A DNA stretch of 56,688 nt from Holophagales bacterium (GTDB lineage Bacteria > Acidobacteriota > Holophagae > Holophagales > Holophagaceae). The stretch spans positions 1-56,688 of the forward strand of contig JAITFL010000039.1 in the NCBI GenBank assembly GCA_031281385.1. Direction: 5' to 3'. The notes beneath the pieces are model-generated. The model was not told where the DNA came from and did no database searches. It worked only from the letters and a program-made list of their open reading frames with translations. The position numbers were made by a program, and so were the translations under genes. Of this stretch, positions 44,972-52,938 are shown piece after piece (the first letter of the stretch is position 1; the number at the start of each line of letters is the position of its first letter).

Positions 44972-45129
44972 TTTGCCTCCTCCATCTTTGCTACGTGGCC
45001 GTTCAATTCGTCATTCAGGACTGCGGTGACCGCCTTTATCTGATCCAACCTGAGCGAATTGTTCTTGAAAACACCCGACAGGCTATCGAGGCTCTCCTGT
45101 CTGCGTTTGAGTTGATGAACTTGGTTCAT
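44968..45129 (-). CDS. Small coiled-coil protein (53 residues), not in long-frame calls
   Basis: Reads MNQVHQLKRRQESLDSLSGV... LRLDQIKAVTAVLNDELNGHVAKMEEAK, a mostly helical, charged protein without membrane segment. GGAG lies several bases before the ATG at 45129. The stop overlaps the next gene as ATGA, the usual mark of translational coupling. The two genes form one unit. Confidence 0.6.
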   Translation of the reverse strand: MNQVHQLKRRQESLDSLSGVFKNNSLRLDQIKAVTAVLNDELNGHVAKMEEAK

Positions 45130-45180
45130 TTGAGGCTCCACAAACTACACATGGGCATAATTATAACATGTAGTTAGCTC

Positions 45181-45957
45181 TTAGAGAATTATCTCAAACG
45201 GCTCATTGGGCGATGCGACGTGCAGGGCCGCGCCCATCCCCGATTGGTCTATTGCTGTTATGGAAGCCAGCTTGGCTAGGGCTGGGGCATTGTTTTTTTC
45301 GCTAAGGTGCGCCAGTACGACATTTTTTAGATCGGGCGAAATGATTTTTGTCAGCAGCGCGGCGCATGCGTCGTTGCTCAAATGCCCGTGTTTTCCAAGG
45401 ATGCGTGCCTTTAGCCACGGCTCGTATGGGCCCTCTCTTAGCATATCCACGTCGTGGTTGGACTCTATGGCCAAAAAGTCCAAGTCTTTGCAATACTCCA
45501 TGGCCAGCTTAGTGACATATCCCAAGTCGGTCACTACGGCCAGCCTCTTGCCTCCGGCTTCGATCCTGAACGCAACTGTGTCTTGGCCGTCGTGCGGCAC
45601 GCTGAATGGGCGTATCTCCCAGCCATTCCAGTTGACTGCATGGCCCGCCTCAATTTGCGCCCAGCGCGAAGAAGGCACTTCCAAGCCCTTCCTCGCCTCT
45701 ATTGCGTCCAGAGTGTCGGAAGTAGCCAATATATCCCAGTCAGTATGCTTGAGTATCATCGGCAGGGCCTTAATGTGGTCATCGTGTTCATGCGAAATTG
45801 CAACGCCCCTCACCCGCTCTAAGCTCCAGCCAAGGCCCTCCAGCCTGACGCGGATCTGCTTAAAGGAAATCCCGGCATCAATGAGCAGCGCTCTCTCGCC
45901 ATCGTTGATGGCGTGGCAATTTCCGCTGGAACTGGACGCAAGAGAGGCGTAGCGCAT
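45181..45957 (-). CDS. Metallo-beta-lactamase fold hydrolase, YycJ/WalJ-like
   Basis: 258 residues. The start MRYASLASSSSGNCHAIN is the very typical opening of the YycJ family (LxSGSxGN). Metal ligands are seen in ISHEHDDHIKALPMI (HxHxDH), later in IESNHDVDMLREGPY with the conserved E-x-N-H-D, and GKHGHLSND. WalJ-type proteins are exonuclease-like and affect cell-wall homeostasis in Firmicutes; in other phyla their role is less defined. Its start faces the helicase gene at 46065 with 107 bp between. Confidence 0.93.
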   Translation of the reverse strand: MRYASLASSSSGNCHAINDGERALLIDAGISFKQIRVRLEGLGWSLERVRGVAISHEHDDHIKALPMILKHTDWDILATSDTLDAIEARKGLEVPSSRWAQIEAGHAVNWNGWEIRPFSVPHDGQDTVAFRIEAGGKRLAVVTDLGYVTKLAMEYCKDLDFLAIESNHDVDMLREGPYEPWLKARILGKHGHLSNDACAALLTKIISPDLKNVVLAHLSEKNNAPALAKLASITAIDQSGMGAALHVASPNEPFEIIL

Positions 45958-46009
45958 AGATTAAATATACAGGGTAATTCCCAGAAGAAGCACATTGCCG
46001 CGATAATCA

Positions 46010-46038
46010 TTGACTATCTTTCGTCTGCGGGATAATCT
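46010..46038 (+). promoter_or_regulatory. Candidate promoter of the XPB helicase gene
   Basis: ttgact at 46010-46015 is followed by gataat at 46031-46036 (15-base spacing) or taatct at 46033-46038 (17-base spacing). The spacing of the better-matching box is short, so the call is tentative. Confidence 0.35.
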
Positions 46039-46064
46039 AGAGGGTTAGAGCCAAAAAGATTATT

Positions 46065-47810
46065 GTGAACGACTGCCGGCCAAATGGCCCCCTCATTGTC
46101 CAAAGCGACAGAACGCTTCTCTTGGAAGTGGCGCATCCCGATTTCGAGCGTACGCGGGATGAGATCGCGCGTTTTGCAGAACTGGTTAAGAGCCCCGAAC
46201 ACATACACACTTTCAGGGTATCGCCGCTCTCCCTTTGGAACGCCTCCGCGTCGGGGATAGGCAGCGATGAAATAGTGGCCACCCTCGAAAGATGGTCCAA
46301 ATACCAAGTGCCGCAGAACCTAATCCAAGAGGTCAGGGATCATGGAACCAGGTACGGCAGGCTTAGGCTAGTCCAAAAAAACGGGCGGCTGGCCCTAGAA
46401 ATGGACGACAAAGGGCTATTTTGGGAAATCGAGCACCAAAAGGACTTAGACGAATTTTTGGCCGAGCCGTACCCCGACGAAAGTGGCATTTTCATAAGAG
46501 AGGGCGCCAGAGGGGAAGTTAAGCTGCGGCTGATCCGCCTTGGCCATCCAGTGCAGGACTTGGCTGGCTTCAAAGAAGGTGGCCCACTGTGTTTTGGCAT
46601 AAGGGACACTATGCTGGACAGTGGACGGCCTTTTGCGCTGAGAGGCTACCAGCGGGCGGCCGCAGACGTGTTTCATGCAGGCGGCGGGCCCGAGGGCGGC
46701 GCTGGCGTTTTGGTGCTGCCGTGCGGGGCAGGGAAAACGGTCATTGGAATTGGCTGCATGGCAAGGCTCCAGACCCAAACCTTGGTTTTGACCACCAACG
46801 TCACTGCCGTGAAGCAGTGGAAGCAAGAGCTGTTGGACAAGACAACGCTGGAAGATGGCCAAATAGGGCTGTACACAGGCGAAACAAAAGAGATAAGGCC
46901 CGTCACGATAGCCACGTACCAAATACTCACATACAGAAAAAGCAAAGATGCGCCCTTTGAGCATTTCAAGCTATTTGAAGCGGCCAACTGGGGGCTTGTC
47001 ATCTATGACGAAGTACACACGCTCCCGGCGCCCGTGTTCCGCGCAGTCGCCGAACTGCAGGCAAAGCGCCGCTTGGGGCTAACTGCCACTCTGGTTAGAG
47101 AGGACGGCAAAGAGGAAGACGTGTTCAGCCTCATTGGGCCAAAGAGAGTGGACGTGCCATGGAAGGCGCTGGAAAAAGAAGGGTACATTGCGTCCGCGTA
47201 CTGCCTAGAGATCCGCGTTCCGCTGCCCAAAGACGAGCGGATGGAATATGCCATCGCCAATAGGATGGGACGCTTCAGGATTGCCTCCGAAAATTCCGTT
47301 AAGCTGTCCATCGTAAATGAATTGCTCTCTGCCCACAAAAACGACAGCGTGCTAATCATAGGCCAGTACCTAAAGCAGCTAAGGGTCTTGGCAGAAAAGC
47401 TGAAAGCGCCCATCATCACGGGCCAAACCCCTGAGAGAGAAAGAGAGAGGCTGTATGGCAGCTTTAAGCGGGGCGAAATACCTGCGCTCATAGTCAGCAA
47501 GGTGGCCAATTTTGCGGTTGACCTGCCTGACGCGGGCGTAGCCATACAGGTGAGCGGCACTTTTGGGAGCCGCCAAGAAGAGGCCCAGAGGCTGGGCAGG
47601 ATATTGCGCCCCAAGGCCGGAAAAAACATTTCGTATTTTTATAGTTTGGTGTCTAGGGAAACATCAGAGCAGGAGTTCGCGCAAAACCGACAATTGTTCT
47701 TGACCGAGCAAGGCTATAGGTACTATGTGGAGAGCAGGCACTTCGACTCCTCCGGGCAGCTTAGCGAGCCGACAGTTTGGTGGCAGATGCTGGAAGAGGC
47801 AAGGGGGTAG
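46065..47810 (+). CDS. XPB-type DNA repair helicase
   Basis: 581 residues from a GTG. An N-terminal domain of about 195 residues (LIVQSDRTLLLEVAHPDFERTRDEIARFAELV... IHTFRVSPLSLWNASASG, the damage-recognition-like region of XPB) precedes the helicase. Motifs: LRGYQRAA, Walker A LPCGAGKT, TNVTAVKQWKQELL, Walker B IYDEVHTLP, LTATLVREDGKEEDVFSLIGPKRVDVPWKALEKEGYIA with the XPB RED motif, and in domain 2 GQTPERERERLYGSFKRGEIPALIVSKVANFAVDLPDAGVAIQVSGTFGSRQEEAQRLGRILRP. It is a 3'-5' helicase presumably in nucleotide excision repair. XPB is uneven in bacteria, so its presence is a lineage marker. Confidence 0.94.
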   Translation: MNDCRPNGPLIVQSDRTLLLEVAHPDFERTRDEIARFAELVKSPEHIHTFRVSPLSLWNASASGIGSDEIVATLERWSKYQVPQNLIQEVRDHGTRYGRLRLVQKNGRLALEMDDKGLFWEIEHQKDLDEFLAEPYPDESGIFIREGARGEVKLRLIRLGHPVQDLAGFKEGGPLCFGIRDTMLDSGRPFALRGYQRAAADVFHAGGGPEGGAGVLVLPCGAGKTVIGIGCMARLQTQTLVLTTNVTAVKQWKQELLDKTTLEDGQIGLYTGETKEIRPVTIATYQILTYRKSKDAPFEHFKLFEAANWGLVIYDEVHTLPAPVFRAVAELQAKRRLGLTATLVREDGKEEDVFSLIGPKRVDVPWKALEKEGYIASAYCLEIRVPLPKDERMEYAIANRMGRFRIASENSVKLSIVNELLSAHKNDSVLIIGQYLKQLRVLAEKLKAPIITGQTPERERERLYGSFKRGEIPALIVSKVANFAVDLPDAGVAIQVSGTFGSRQEEAQRLGRILRPKAGKNISYFYSLVSRETSEQEFAQNRQLFLTEQGYRYYVESRHFDSSGQLSEPTVWWQMLEEARG

Positions 47811-48118
47811 CGCCTAATTATAGTCCCCGCCCTTCAAAACCAGAACAAAAGGAACCCGTGGAGAGGCGTTCAACGAGCTAATCAGCTTGTCCCCAGAAAG
47901 GCGCGAATGCGCTAGACTGCGCTGAAAATGGAGCGAGCCGCCAACTAGGGACGTCGGGAGTGGTTTGAAAGGGCAGACCTGTACCCCGCAATGGGTTTAC
48001 CGCACTCTTCCAAAAGGCGGGGAGCGGAATGGAAGGCGCAGGCGAAGCATGCCAATCTGTAACGATGGTCAAGGGCGTTGACTATACCTCTATGGGCTTG
48101 CGCCTCTGATGCCTTTGC
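47811..48118. other. 308-bp region without a convincing gene
   Basis: A 64-codon minus-strand frame is present but has no family and no ribosome site. The stretch has several short GC-rich inverted segments (ccgc...gcgg types near 47990-48020) and could encode a structured RNA; no known RNA was recognised. Confidence 0.3.
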
Positions 48119-48415
48119 CTATTCTGAACTTTCTTGAAGTATCTTGTCTATGGCCACAAGAGTCTTTTCAAAGTTGTCGGTGGCCGCTGTCGTCATTTCT
48201 CTGTGGTCTTTGTCTGTTTTGGCATCGAGCAGCATCAATGTTTTAAGTGTTTCGTCCAGCTTGATCCTGATGTCCTCGACACCTTCGACTAGCGGCCCGA
48301 TTCTTGGGTCATCTGGCTTTTCTGGGCGGATGTTGGTGAACACGGCTATCCCCGCCAAGATCGCGGATATTGTCGCCACAATGAGGATCATAACAGCGAT
48401 TGAGGTAGGCATCAT
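48119..48415 (-). CDS. Small membrane-anchored coiled-coil protein
   Basis: 98 residues with an AGGAG site seven bases before the first of two ATGs. A single membrane helix (SIAVMILIVATISAILAGIAVFTNI) is followed by a cytoplasmic or periplasmic helical region (PLVEGVEDIRIKLDETLKTLMLLDAKTDKDHREMTTAATDNFEKTLVAIDKILQ). No domain is recognised. It is followed by the XPB helicase region in a convergent layout. Confidence 0.55.
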   Translation of the reverse strand: MMPTSIAVMILIVATISAILAGIAVFTNIRPEKPDDPRIGPLVEGVEDIRIKLDETLKTLMLLDAKTDKDHREMTTAATDNFEKTLVAIDKILQESSE

Positions 48416-48562
48416 TGACAGTCTCCTAACTCTATCCTACGTTATCCCCGCCCTTCCCTGCAAAAAATATTTCTGTTCACAGCAACTCATGGCTCTGATA
48501 TTTTTTCGCCATGGCAGTGGATCGCAATGACAAGCCGCATTGTTGCAAATGGCTTCAATGCG

Positions 48563-49126
48563 CTATCTGGGGTCGTTCACCCTATGTTGCGGCGGGCGGC
48601 TATTGAGGCGGGCTGGAGCCTCTTCGGGCTTCACCAGCTCGCCATTGTTGCCATTATTGGGTTTTGCCTTGTCCGTTGCTGGCTCTGCCGCGCCGATTGA
48701 GGACGAGTCTGAGGCCTGCAAAATGGGCGCTCCCTCCCTGTTTTTCGTGCCCTCTCTTGAAATATCTAAGCGGTTTTGCCTAGATTCCAACTCCAGCGTT
48801 TTGGCGGCCAGCGCGGCATTGGCCTCGTCCGCGCGCCTTTTCTGGTTGACGCCCCACGTGCCCAGCATCGCGGCGGTAAACAAAAGCGGGATTGTTGCCG
48901 CCGCCAAAAGAAACAGTGGACTCTTGGCGAATGGCCGATGAACGGAGCTTGTCCTGCAGCGCCGCATAGCCTCGCGGTAGAGCGACTGGGCAAGGGCGAT
49001 TGATTCTTGGGTGGGCGCAGCTTGATGGAGCCCGGTCGGGGCGAACCCTAAAAGGTTTTGCAGTTCGCCGCGGAGGGCAATGTCTTCTGCTGGTTCGTCA
49101 ATTTTTGTGGCGTCACGCCATAGCAT
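48563..49126 (-). CDS. Probable anti-sigma factor, single-pass membrane protein
   Basis: 187 residues; the start at 49126 is chosen because GGAGG lies five bases before it, giving a 14-bp overlap with the sigma-factor gene. The N-terminal 80 residues are soluble (ALRGELQNLLGFAPTGLHQAAPTQESIALAQSLYREAM), then one membrane helix (PLFLLAAATIPLLFTAAMLGTWGV), then a helical and low-complexity extracytoplasmic tail (RADEANAALAAKTLELESRQNRL). No ZAS zinc motif (HxxxCxxC) is present. Assignment is by position after the ECF sigma factor. Confidence 0.6.
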   Translation of the reverse strand: MLWRDATKIDEPAEDIALRGELQNLLGFAPTGLHQAAPTQESIALAQSLYREAMRRCRTSSVHRPFAKSPLFLLAAATIPLLFTAAMLGTWGVNQKRRADEANAALAAKTLELESRQNRLDISREGTKNREGAPILQASDSSSIGAAEPATDKAKPNNGNNGELVKPEEAPARLNSRPPQHRVNDPR

Positions 49127-49628
49127 GGATGCCTCCATTGGGGTTCAGTTGTTCGCGCAGTTGGGCTTTTGCCCTAAATATCCTAGTTTTTACTGTTGCT
49201 TCAGGAATATCAACGATTTTGGCAATTTCTTTGATTGAAAGCCCATCAACGACAAAAAGCCAAAGCGCCTCGCGGAAATGGGGAGACAGCGCACGCATGC
49301 GCTCCCTGACTTCGCGGTTCAATAAAACTTTTTCGGCGTCCGGTTCTTTGCCCGGGTCAATGAGGTTGGCGTCTAAGCTTATGTTTTGATTTTTCTTAGG
49401 GCGCCTCTCTGTCAGGGAAAGGTTTCTGATAGTGCCATATAGGAAGGCGATGGGGTGCTCAATAGGCACCCCCCGCTGCATCAAAATTACAAAAGCCTCT
49501 TGCGCGATGTCTTCGGGAAAGGTCGCCCCATAGTGCCTAGCGTAGGCGACCAAGCGCGGGTAGAGCGACGCGAAGAACTCGTGAAATTCTTGGCTTTCAA
49601 AATCAATGTGTGACGGGGCGGCTTCCAT
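49113..49628 (-). CDS. ECF-type RNA polymerase sigma factor
   Basis: 171 residues. Region 2 is visible as HEFFASLYPRLVAYARHYGATFPEDIAQEAFVILMQRG with the DIAQEAF pattern that binds polymerase and melts the -10 element. Region 4 reads REALWLFVVDGLSIKEIAKIVDIPEATVKTRIFRAKAQLREQL, with the GLS-KEIA-IP-ATVKTRI-RA-LR helix-turn-helix. It would redirect polymerase in response to a signal held by the downstream membrane protein. Its promoter region (49682-49711) is sigma-70-like, so it may not be autoregulated alone. Regulon unknown. Confidence 0.93.
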   Translation of the reverse strand: MEAAPSHIDFESQEFHEFFASLYPRLVAYARHYGATFPEDIAQEAFVILMQRGVPIEHPIAFLYGTIRNLSLTERRPKKNQNISLDANLIDPGKEPDAEKVLLNREVRERMRALSPHFREALWLFVVDGLSIKEIAKIVDIPEATVKTRIFRAKAQLREQLNPNGGIHAMA

Positions 49629-49681
49629 TCATGGCTCCGTGTCAAAAATGCCTTTTGGTCGAAAAAAGTTCCCAAACTGAA

Positions 49682-49711
49682 ATTATAGCAGTTCCACCTA
49701 TTGCCGGTTAA
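49682..49711 (-). promoter_or_regulatory. Candidate sigma-70-type promoter of the ECF sigma gene
   Basis: On the minus strand ttaacc (-35) and a perfect tataat (-10) are 18 bases apart, some 50 bases upstream of the sigma-factor start. A ggaac stretch further downstream resembles an ECF -35 element but has no matching -10. Confidence 0.5.
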
Positions 49712-49796
49712 GCTGCAATGGTGGCAACAAGTGTTTTTCAAAAATATTGGCCTTGGTGTTCAAATGCAATTTGGTCTCTGGCAACACAAAAACTTA

Positions 49797-49825
49797 TTGA
49801 CATCCATTTCGCAGCAGTAGAAAAT
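49797..49825 (+). promoter_or_regulatory. Candidate promoter of ybeY
   Basis: A perfect ttgaca at 49797-49802 with a poor -10 (gaaaat) 17 bases on. The start of ybeY is 40 bases beyond. Confidence 0.35.
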
Positions 49826-49865
49826 CATTTGTGGAGTTTCGCAATTTTTTACAAAAGAGGTGACA

Positions 49866-50702
49866 ATGGATTTCAAAATAGATTGGTCTAGCCGAAGCAA
49901 ACTGAGAGGCCCTGGGGAAACATCCGTTGGGGAATTAGTTAGAAAGCTATGCGCAAAACTTAGCCCGCACTCAAAAGGCGTATCTATCTCATACGTGGAC
50001 GACAGAGGAATGCGGAAACTTAATAAACTGCACAGGGGCATCAATAAAACCACAGATGTCCTTAGCTTTCCCGCCTCTCTCGAAAAAGGCCAATTTCAGC
50101 ACCTTGGCGACATCGTAATATGTCTCGAAGAAGCTGATAAAAGGGCAAAGCGGATAGGTATCAGCCGCCGAAGGCAGGTGGAAACACTGATAATTCATGG
50201 TCTTTTGCATCTTTGTGGCCACGACCACGAAAAAGACTCTGGGCAAATGATGGAACTGCAAGCTTCCCTAGAAAAAGACCTACTTGGGAATGAGCCTTTG
50301 CCGCTCACCAAAAAGCGCGGCCGCAAACCCGGTAGCAAAATAAAGACACTTAAGAGCGGCGAAAGGGTAGTCGTCATTGGCCGCGCCGCCCAAGCGATAG
50401 CGCGGCGCGAAAAAGCAGAAAAAGAAAAACCTGCCCCAAAAGCAAAGAAAGCAAAGACAAAGAAAACAAAGAACAAAAAAATAAAGAAAACAAAGGCCAG
50501 GAAAACAAGGGCTGTCGCAAAAGCCAAGCACAAGGCAAAAATAAAAAATAAGCTCGCCGCGCTAAAAACAACTGGCGTCAAGCCAAAGCGCGGCCCAGGG
50601 AGGCCCCGCAAGGCCGCCGCCGTCGCCAAGGCCAAGCCAGCCGCCAAGCCCTCACCGCGCAAAAAGAAAGCGGCTCCGCCACGCTCGGGCATAATAGCCT
50701 AG
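49866..50702 (+). CDS. ybeY: YbeY endoribonuclease with histone-H1-like C-terminal tail
   Basis: 278 residues from the ATG at 49866 with GAGG upstream. Residues 1-138 are YbeY: VSISYVDDRGMRKLNKLHRGINKTTDVLSFP, HLGDIVICLEEA, and the zinc motif HGLLHLCGHDH (His111, His115, His121). YbeY takes part in 16S rRNA 3'-end maturation and ribosome quality control. The remaining 140 residues are unlike any standard YbeY: KKRGRKPGSK, then long Lys/Ala-rich repeats (KAKKAKTKKTKNKKIKKTK) and KRGPGRPRKAA, two AT-hook-like R-G-R-P cores in an H1-like basic tail. One continuous frame spans both parts, so this is a fusion and not an annotation error, unless the assembly is wrong. Confidence 0.88.
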   Translation: MDFKIDWSSRSKLRGPGETSVGELVRKLCAKLSPHSKGVSISYVDDRGMRKLNKLHRGINKTTDVLSFPASLEKGQFQHLGDIVICLEEADKRAKRIGISRRRQVETLIIHGLLHLCGHDHEKDSGQMMELQASLEKDLLGNEPLPLTKKRGRKPGSKIKTLKSGERVVVIGRAAQAIARREKAEKEKPAPKAKKAKTKKTKNKKIKKTKARKTRAVAKAKHKAKIKNKLAALKTTGVKPKRGPGRPRKAAAVAKAKPAAKPSPRKKKAAPPRSGIIA

Positions 50703-50840
50703 AACCAAAGGCCGTTGGCTCTCGTTGCCTACCCCCGCATAGGGGCAGGTGCCATTTTTTACAAATCAAGGCGCTGAGTACACATGCAGCGGCAATGCCT
50801 TGTCGCTTCATGCCGCAGCCTTGGCGAAACAGGAGTTGAA

Positions 50841-51548
50841 GTGTTTAATCTTGCAATCAGCATTGGCGCCGCCATTCTCTTTGCCATTCTGCTCTGGACC
50901 ATTGGCGTAAGCCCTTGGGCGGGCGCGCCTTTGGGGCTGCTCTTGGGCGGGGGCCTTTTCTACTATCTCGCAAAGAGAGTCCGCGACAGCTTGGATGCCA
51001 TTTTCAAGGTGGCCACCGAGCAACTAAAGCGCCGCCACCTTGAAGCAGCCATCCAGACCATGAAATCGGGCTACAAGTGGTCGCGATGGCAAATAATGGT
51101 AAAAAGCGCCATTGATGCCCAGATCGGCGGCATTCAGTACATGAGGAACAAACCACAGGAAGCCGAACCCCTGCTAAAGTCCGCAGGCATCAACCAATAC
51201 ACCGCAAAAGCGATGCTGGCCATCTTGCAGTGGAAAAGGGGCGAAAAAGCCAACGCCAAAAAAACCTTTGACTTGGCCCTCAAAGCCGGGAAAAAAGATA
51301 GTATCATGTACGCGCTCTATGCCTACGTCCTAAACGAAATGCACGAAAAGGACGAAGCCATAAAGGTCTTGGACCATGGGCTTAAATACTGCAAGGGCGA
51401 TGAACGTCTGTTGGACAACCGCACACTGCTGCAAAACAAAAAGCCAATGAAGATGAAAAAATTTGGCGAGCAATGGTACCAGTTTTTGCTTGAACGCAGA
51501 GTGATACACCAAGAGCCGCCGCCCTTTGCCCGCTTCCCCAGGCGGTAA
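50841..51548 (+). CDS. Membrane-anchored TPR protein
   Basis: 235 residues from a GTG at 50841 with AGGAG five bases upstream. Two membrane helices at the start (FNLAISIGAAILFAILLWTIGVS and GAPLGLLLGGGLFYYLAKRV) are followed by TPR-like helices: ALKAGKKDSIMYALYAYVLNEMHEKDEAIKVLDHGLKYCKGDERLLDNRTLL, preceded by MLAILQWKRGEKANAKKTFDLAL. The C-terminus is basic and Pro-rich (EPPPFARFPRR). It lies between ybeY and yebC on the same strand with no clear terminator. Function unknown. Confidence 0.65.
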   Translation: MFNLAISIGAAILFAILLWTIGVSPWAGAPLGLLLGGGLFYYLAKRVRDSLDAIFKVATEQLKRRHLEAAIQTMKSGYKWSRWQIMVKSAIDAQIGGIQYMRNKPQEAEPLLKSAGINQYTAKAMLAILQWKRGEKANAKKTFDLALKAGKKDSIMYALYAYVLNEMHEKDEAIKVLDHGLKYCKGDERLLDNRTLLQNKKPMKMKKFGEQWYQFLLERRVIHQEPPPFARFPRR

Positions 51549-51649
51549 CCCTCTATTATAGCCTTGTGCCAGCACAAAGAAGTGCCGCTTGAACCCAGCG
51601 TGGCAAAAATTGTAAACTGTACAAGATCAACTATGTAAAGGGAGTACCC

Positions 51650-52381
51650 ATGTCCGGCCATAGCAAATGGTCAACGATCAAGCACAAAAAGGGCGCCGCA
51701 GACGCAAAGCGCGGAAAGCTGTGGACCAAGCTACTCAAAGAAATCACCGTGGCAGCGCGGATGGGGGGCGGAGACCCGGATTCAAGCCCGCGCCTTAGGC
51801 TCGCCGTGGATCAAGCTAAAGCCGCCAACATGCCCAAGGACACCTACGAGCGGGCCATAAAAAAAGGCACCGGCGAACTGGAGGGCGTGTCCTACGAGGA
51901 AATCCTCTATGAGGCTTACGGCCCCGGCGGCGTCGCCTTCCTGATAGAAGCCCTGACCGACAACAAGAACCGCACCACGCCCGAAGTGCGTTCGTATTTC
52001 GCAAAATTTGGCTGCGAATTGGGGGCGCAAGGCTCGGTGGGATACCTCTTTTCAAAGAAAGGCCAAGTGGTCGTCGAAGGCAGCGTACCTGAAGAAAAAA
52101 TCATGGAAGTGGCGCTGGAAGCCGGTGCAGACGATGCAGTAGCCGACGATGGCGCCTGGGTGATAACCACCGCCCCCGAATCTTACATGGCCGTCAAAGA
52201 GGCCGTAGAAAAAGCAAAACTGCCCATCATCGAATCCAAGATAGTCATGGCGCCAAGCACAGAGACCCAAGTTCCAGAGGAAAAGCTAAAGGGCTTCCTC
52301 AAACTGGTTGACATGCTGGAAGACAACGACGACATTCAAAACGTCTGGCACAACGGCCTCTACGACGAACCCGAAGAATGA
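51650..52381 (+). CDS. yebC: YebC/PmpR-family protein
   Basis: 243 residues, the usual length. The family signature starts at once: MSGHSKWSTIKHKKGAADAKRGKLWTKLLKEITVAARMGGGDPDSSPRLRLAVDQAKAANMPKDTYERAIKKG, then YEAYGPGGVAFLIEALTDNKNRTTPEVRSYFAKFG, and the end DMLEDNDDIQNVWHNG. YebC was described as a transcriptional regulator (PmpR in Pseudomonas) and more recently as a translation factor helping proline-rich stretches; which role applies here is not shown by sequence. It is preceded by a ggag ribosome site. Confidence 0.96.
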   Translation: MSGHSKWSTIKHKKGAADAKRGKLWTKLLKEITVAARMGGGDPDSSPRLRLAVDQAKAANMPKDTYERAIKKGTGELEGVSYEEILYEAYGPGGVAFLIEALTDNKNRTTPEVRSYFAKFGCELGAQGSVGYLFSKKGQVVVEGSVPEEKIMEVALEAGADDAVADDGAWVITTAPESYMAVKEAVEKAKLPIIESKIVMAPSTETQVPEEKLKGFLKLVDMLEDNDDIQNVWHNGLYDEPEE

Positions 52382-52869
52382 GTTTGCTGCATGGTGGAAG
52401 CCCTAGCATTTCAACATGCGTTTAATCAGTTTCGCCAAAGCGACAAAATTGTCATTGCGTTTCAGGCTTAATTGCCCCGGTTTTTATTGTTAATTTATTA
52501 AACCACTCCAAAATCTCTTCCAACTCATCAGGATGCCTTCCCGCCTGAATCACCAACATCGAAGCCATCTCCACTAAACCCCACGCCCATCGAAGAGCCG
52601 TCCGACAGGACGGCGGGGGTCTGGGGGGCGACCGGGGCGGCGCGAGCTTGCGAGCGACGACGGTAAGGAAGCCCCCCAGTTTAGCATCCGGGCGGGCTCC
52701 AATGTTCGGTGGTGAATGAACCAAGTTGCTACGCCATCGCTCCGAGTACGAAAGATAGGGCCGGGCAAATGACCTCACTGCGTAACAGTCAGCATAAGTT
52801 GTGGCGCGAGTCAGCCCACATCAATATCACCTTCATCATACACCTTTCAGTTTTCATTAACAATTTATC
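52382..52869. other. Intergenic region with a GC-rich repeat-like block
   Basis: No gene was found in about 490 bp. A block near 52595-52740 is much richer in GC, with the hairpin ccgtcc/ggacgg (52598-52613) and runs of g and c. It looks like a dispersed non-coding repeat. A minus-strand frame of 108 codons crosses it but is made of Arg/Pro low-complexity and is not believed. Confidence 0.4.
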
Positions 52870-52884
52870 TGGCACAGTATTTGA
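52870..52884 (+). promoter_or_regulatory. Candidate sigma-54-type promoter of the pilin gene
   Basis: tggcac (52870-52875) is a perfect -24 element. The -12 position, 10 bases after the GG, reads ga in place of gc (ttgac). The pilin ATG is 55 bases further. A sigma-70 -10 box is absent at proper distance. Confidence 0.35.
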
Positions 52885-52938
52885 CCTATCAATAATATCA
52901 CTCGGCGCGTTGCCGAGCATCACTTTATGGAGATACAC

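Noticed and set aside
47878..48072. 64-codon minus-strand frame
   Set aside because: No ribosome site, no family, Pro/Trp-rich composition; left as unexplained intergenic DNA.
52452..52778. 108-codon minus-strand frame
   Set aside because: It reads through the GC-rich repeat block with Pro/Arg low complexity.
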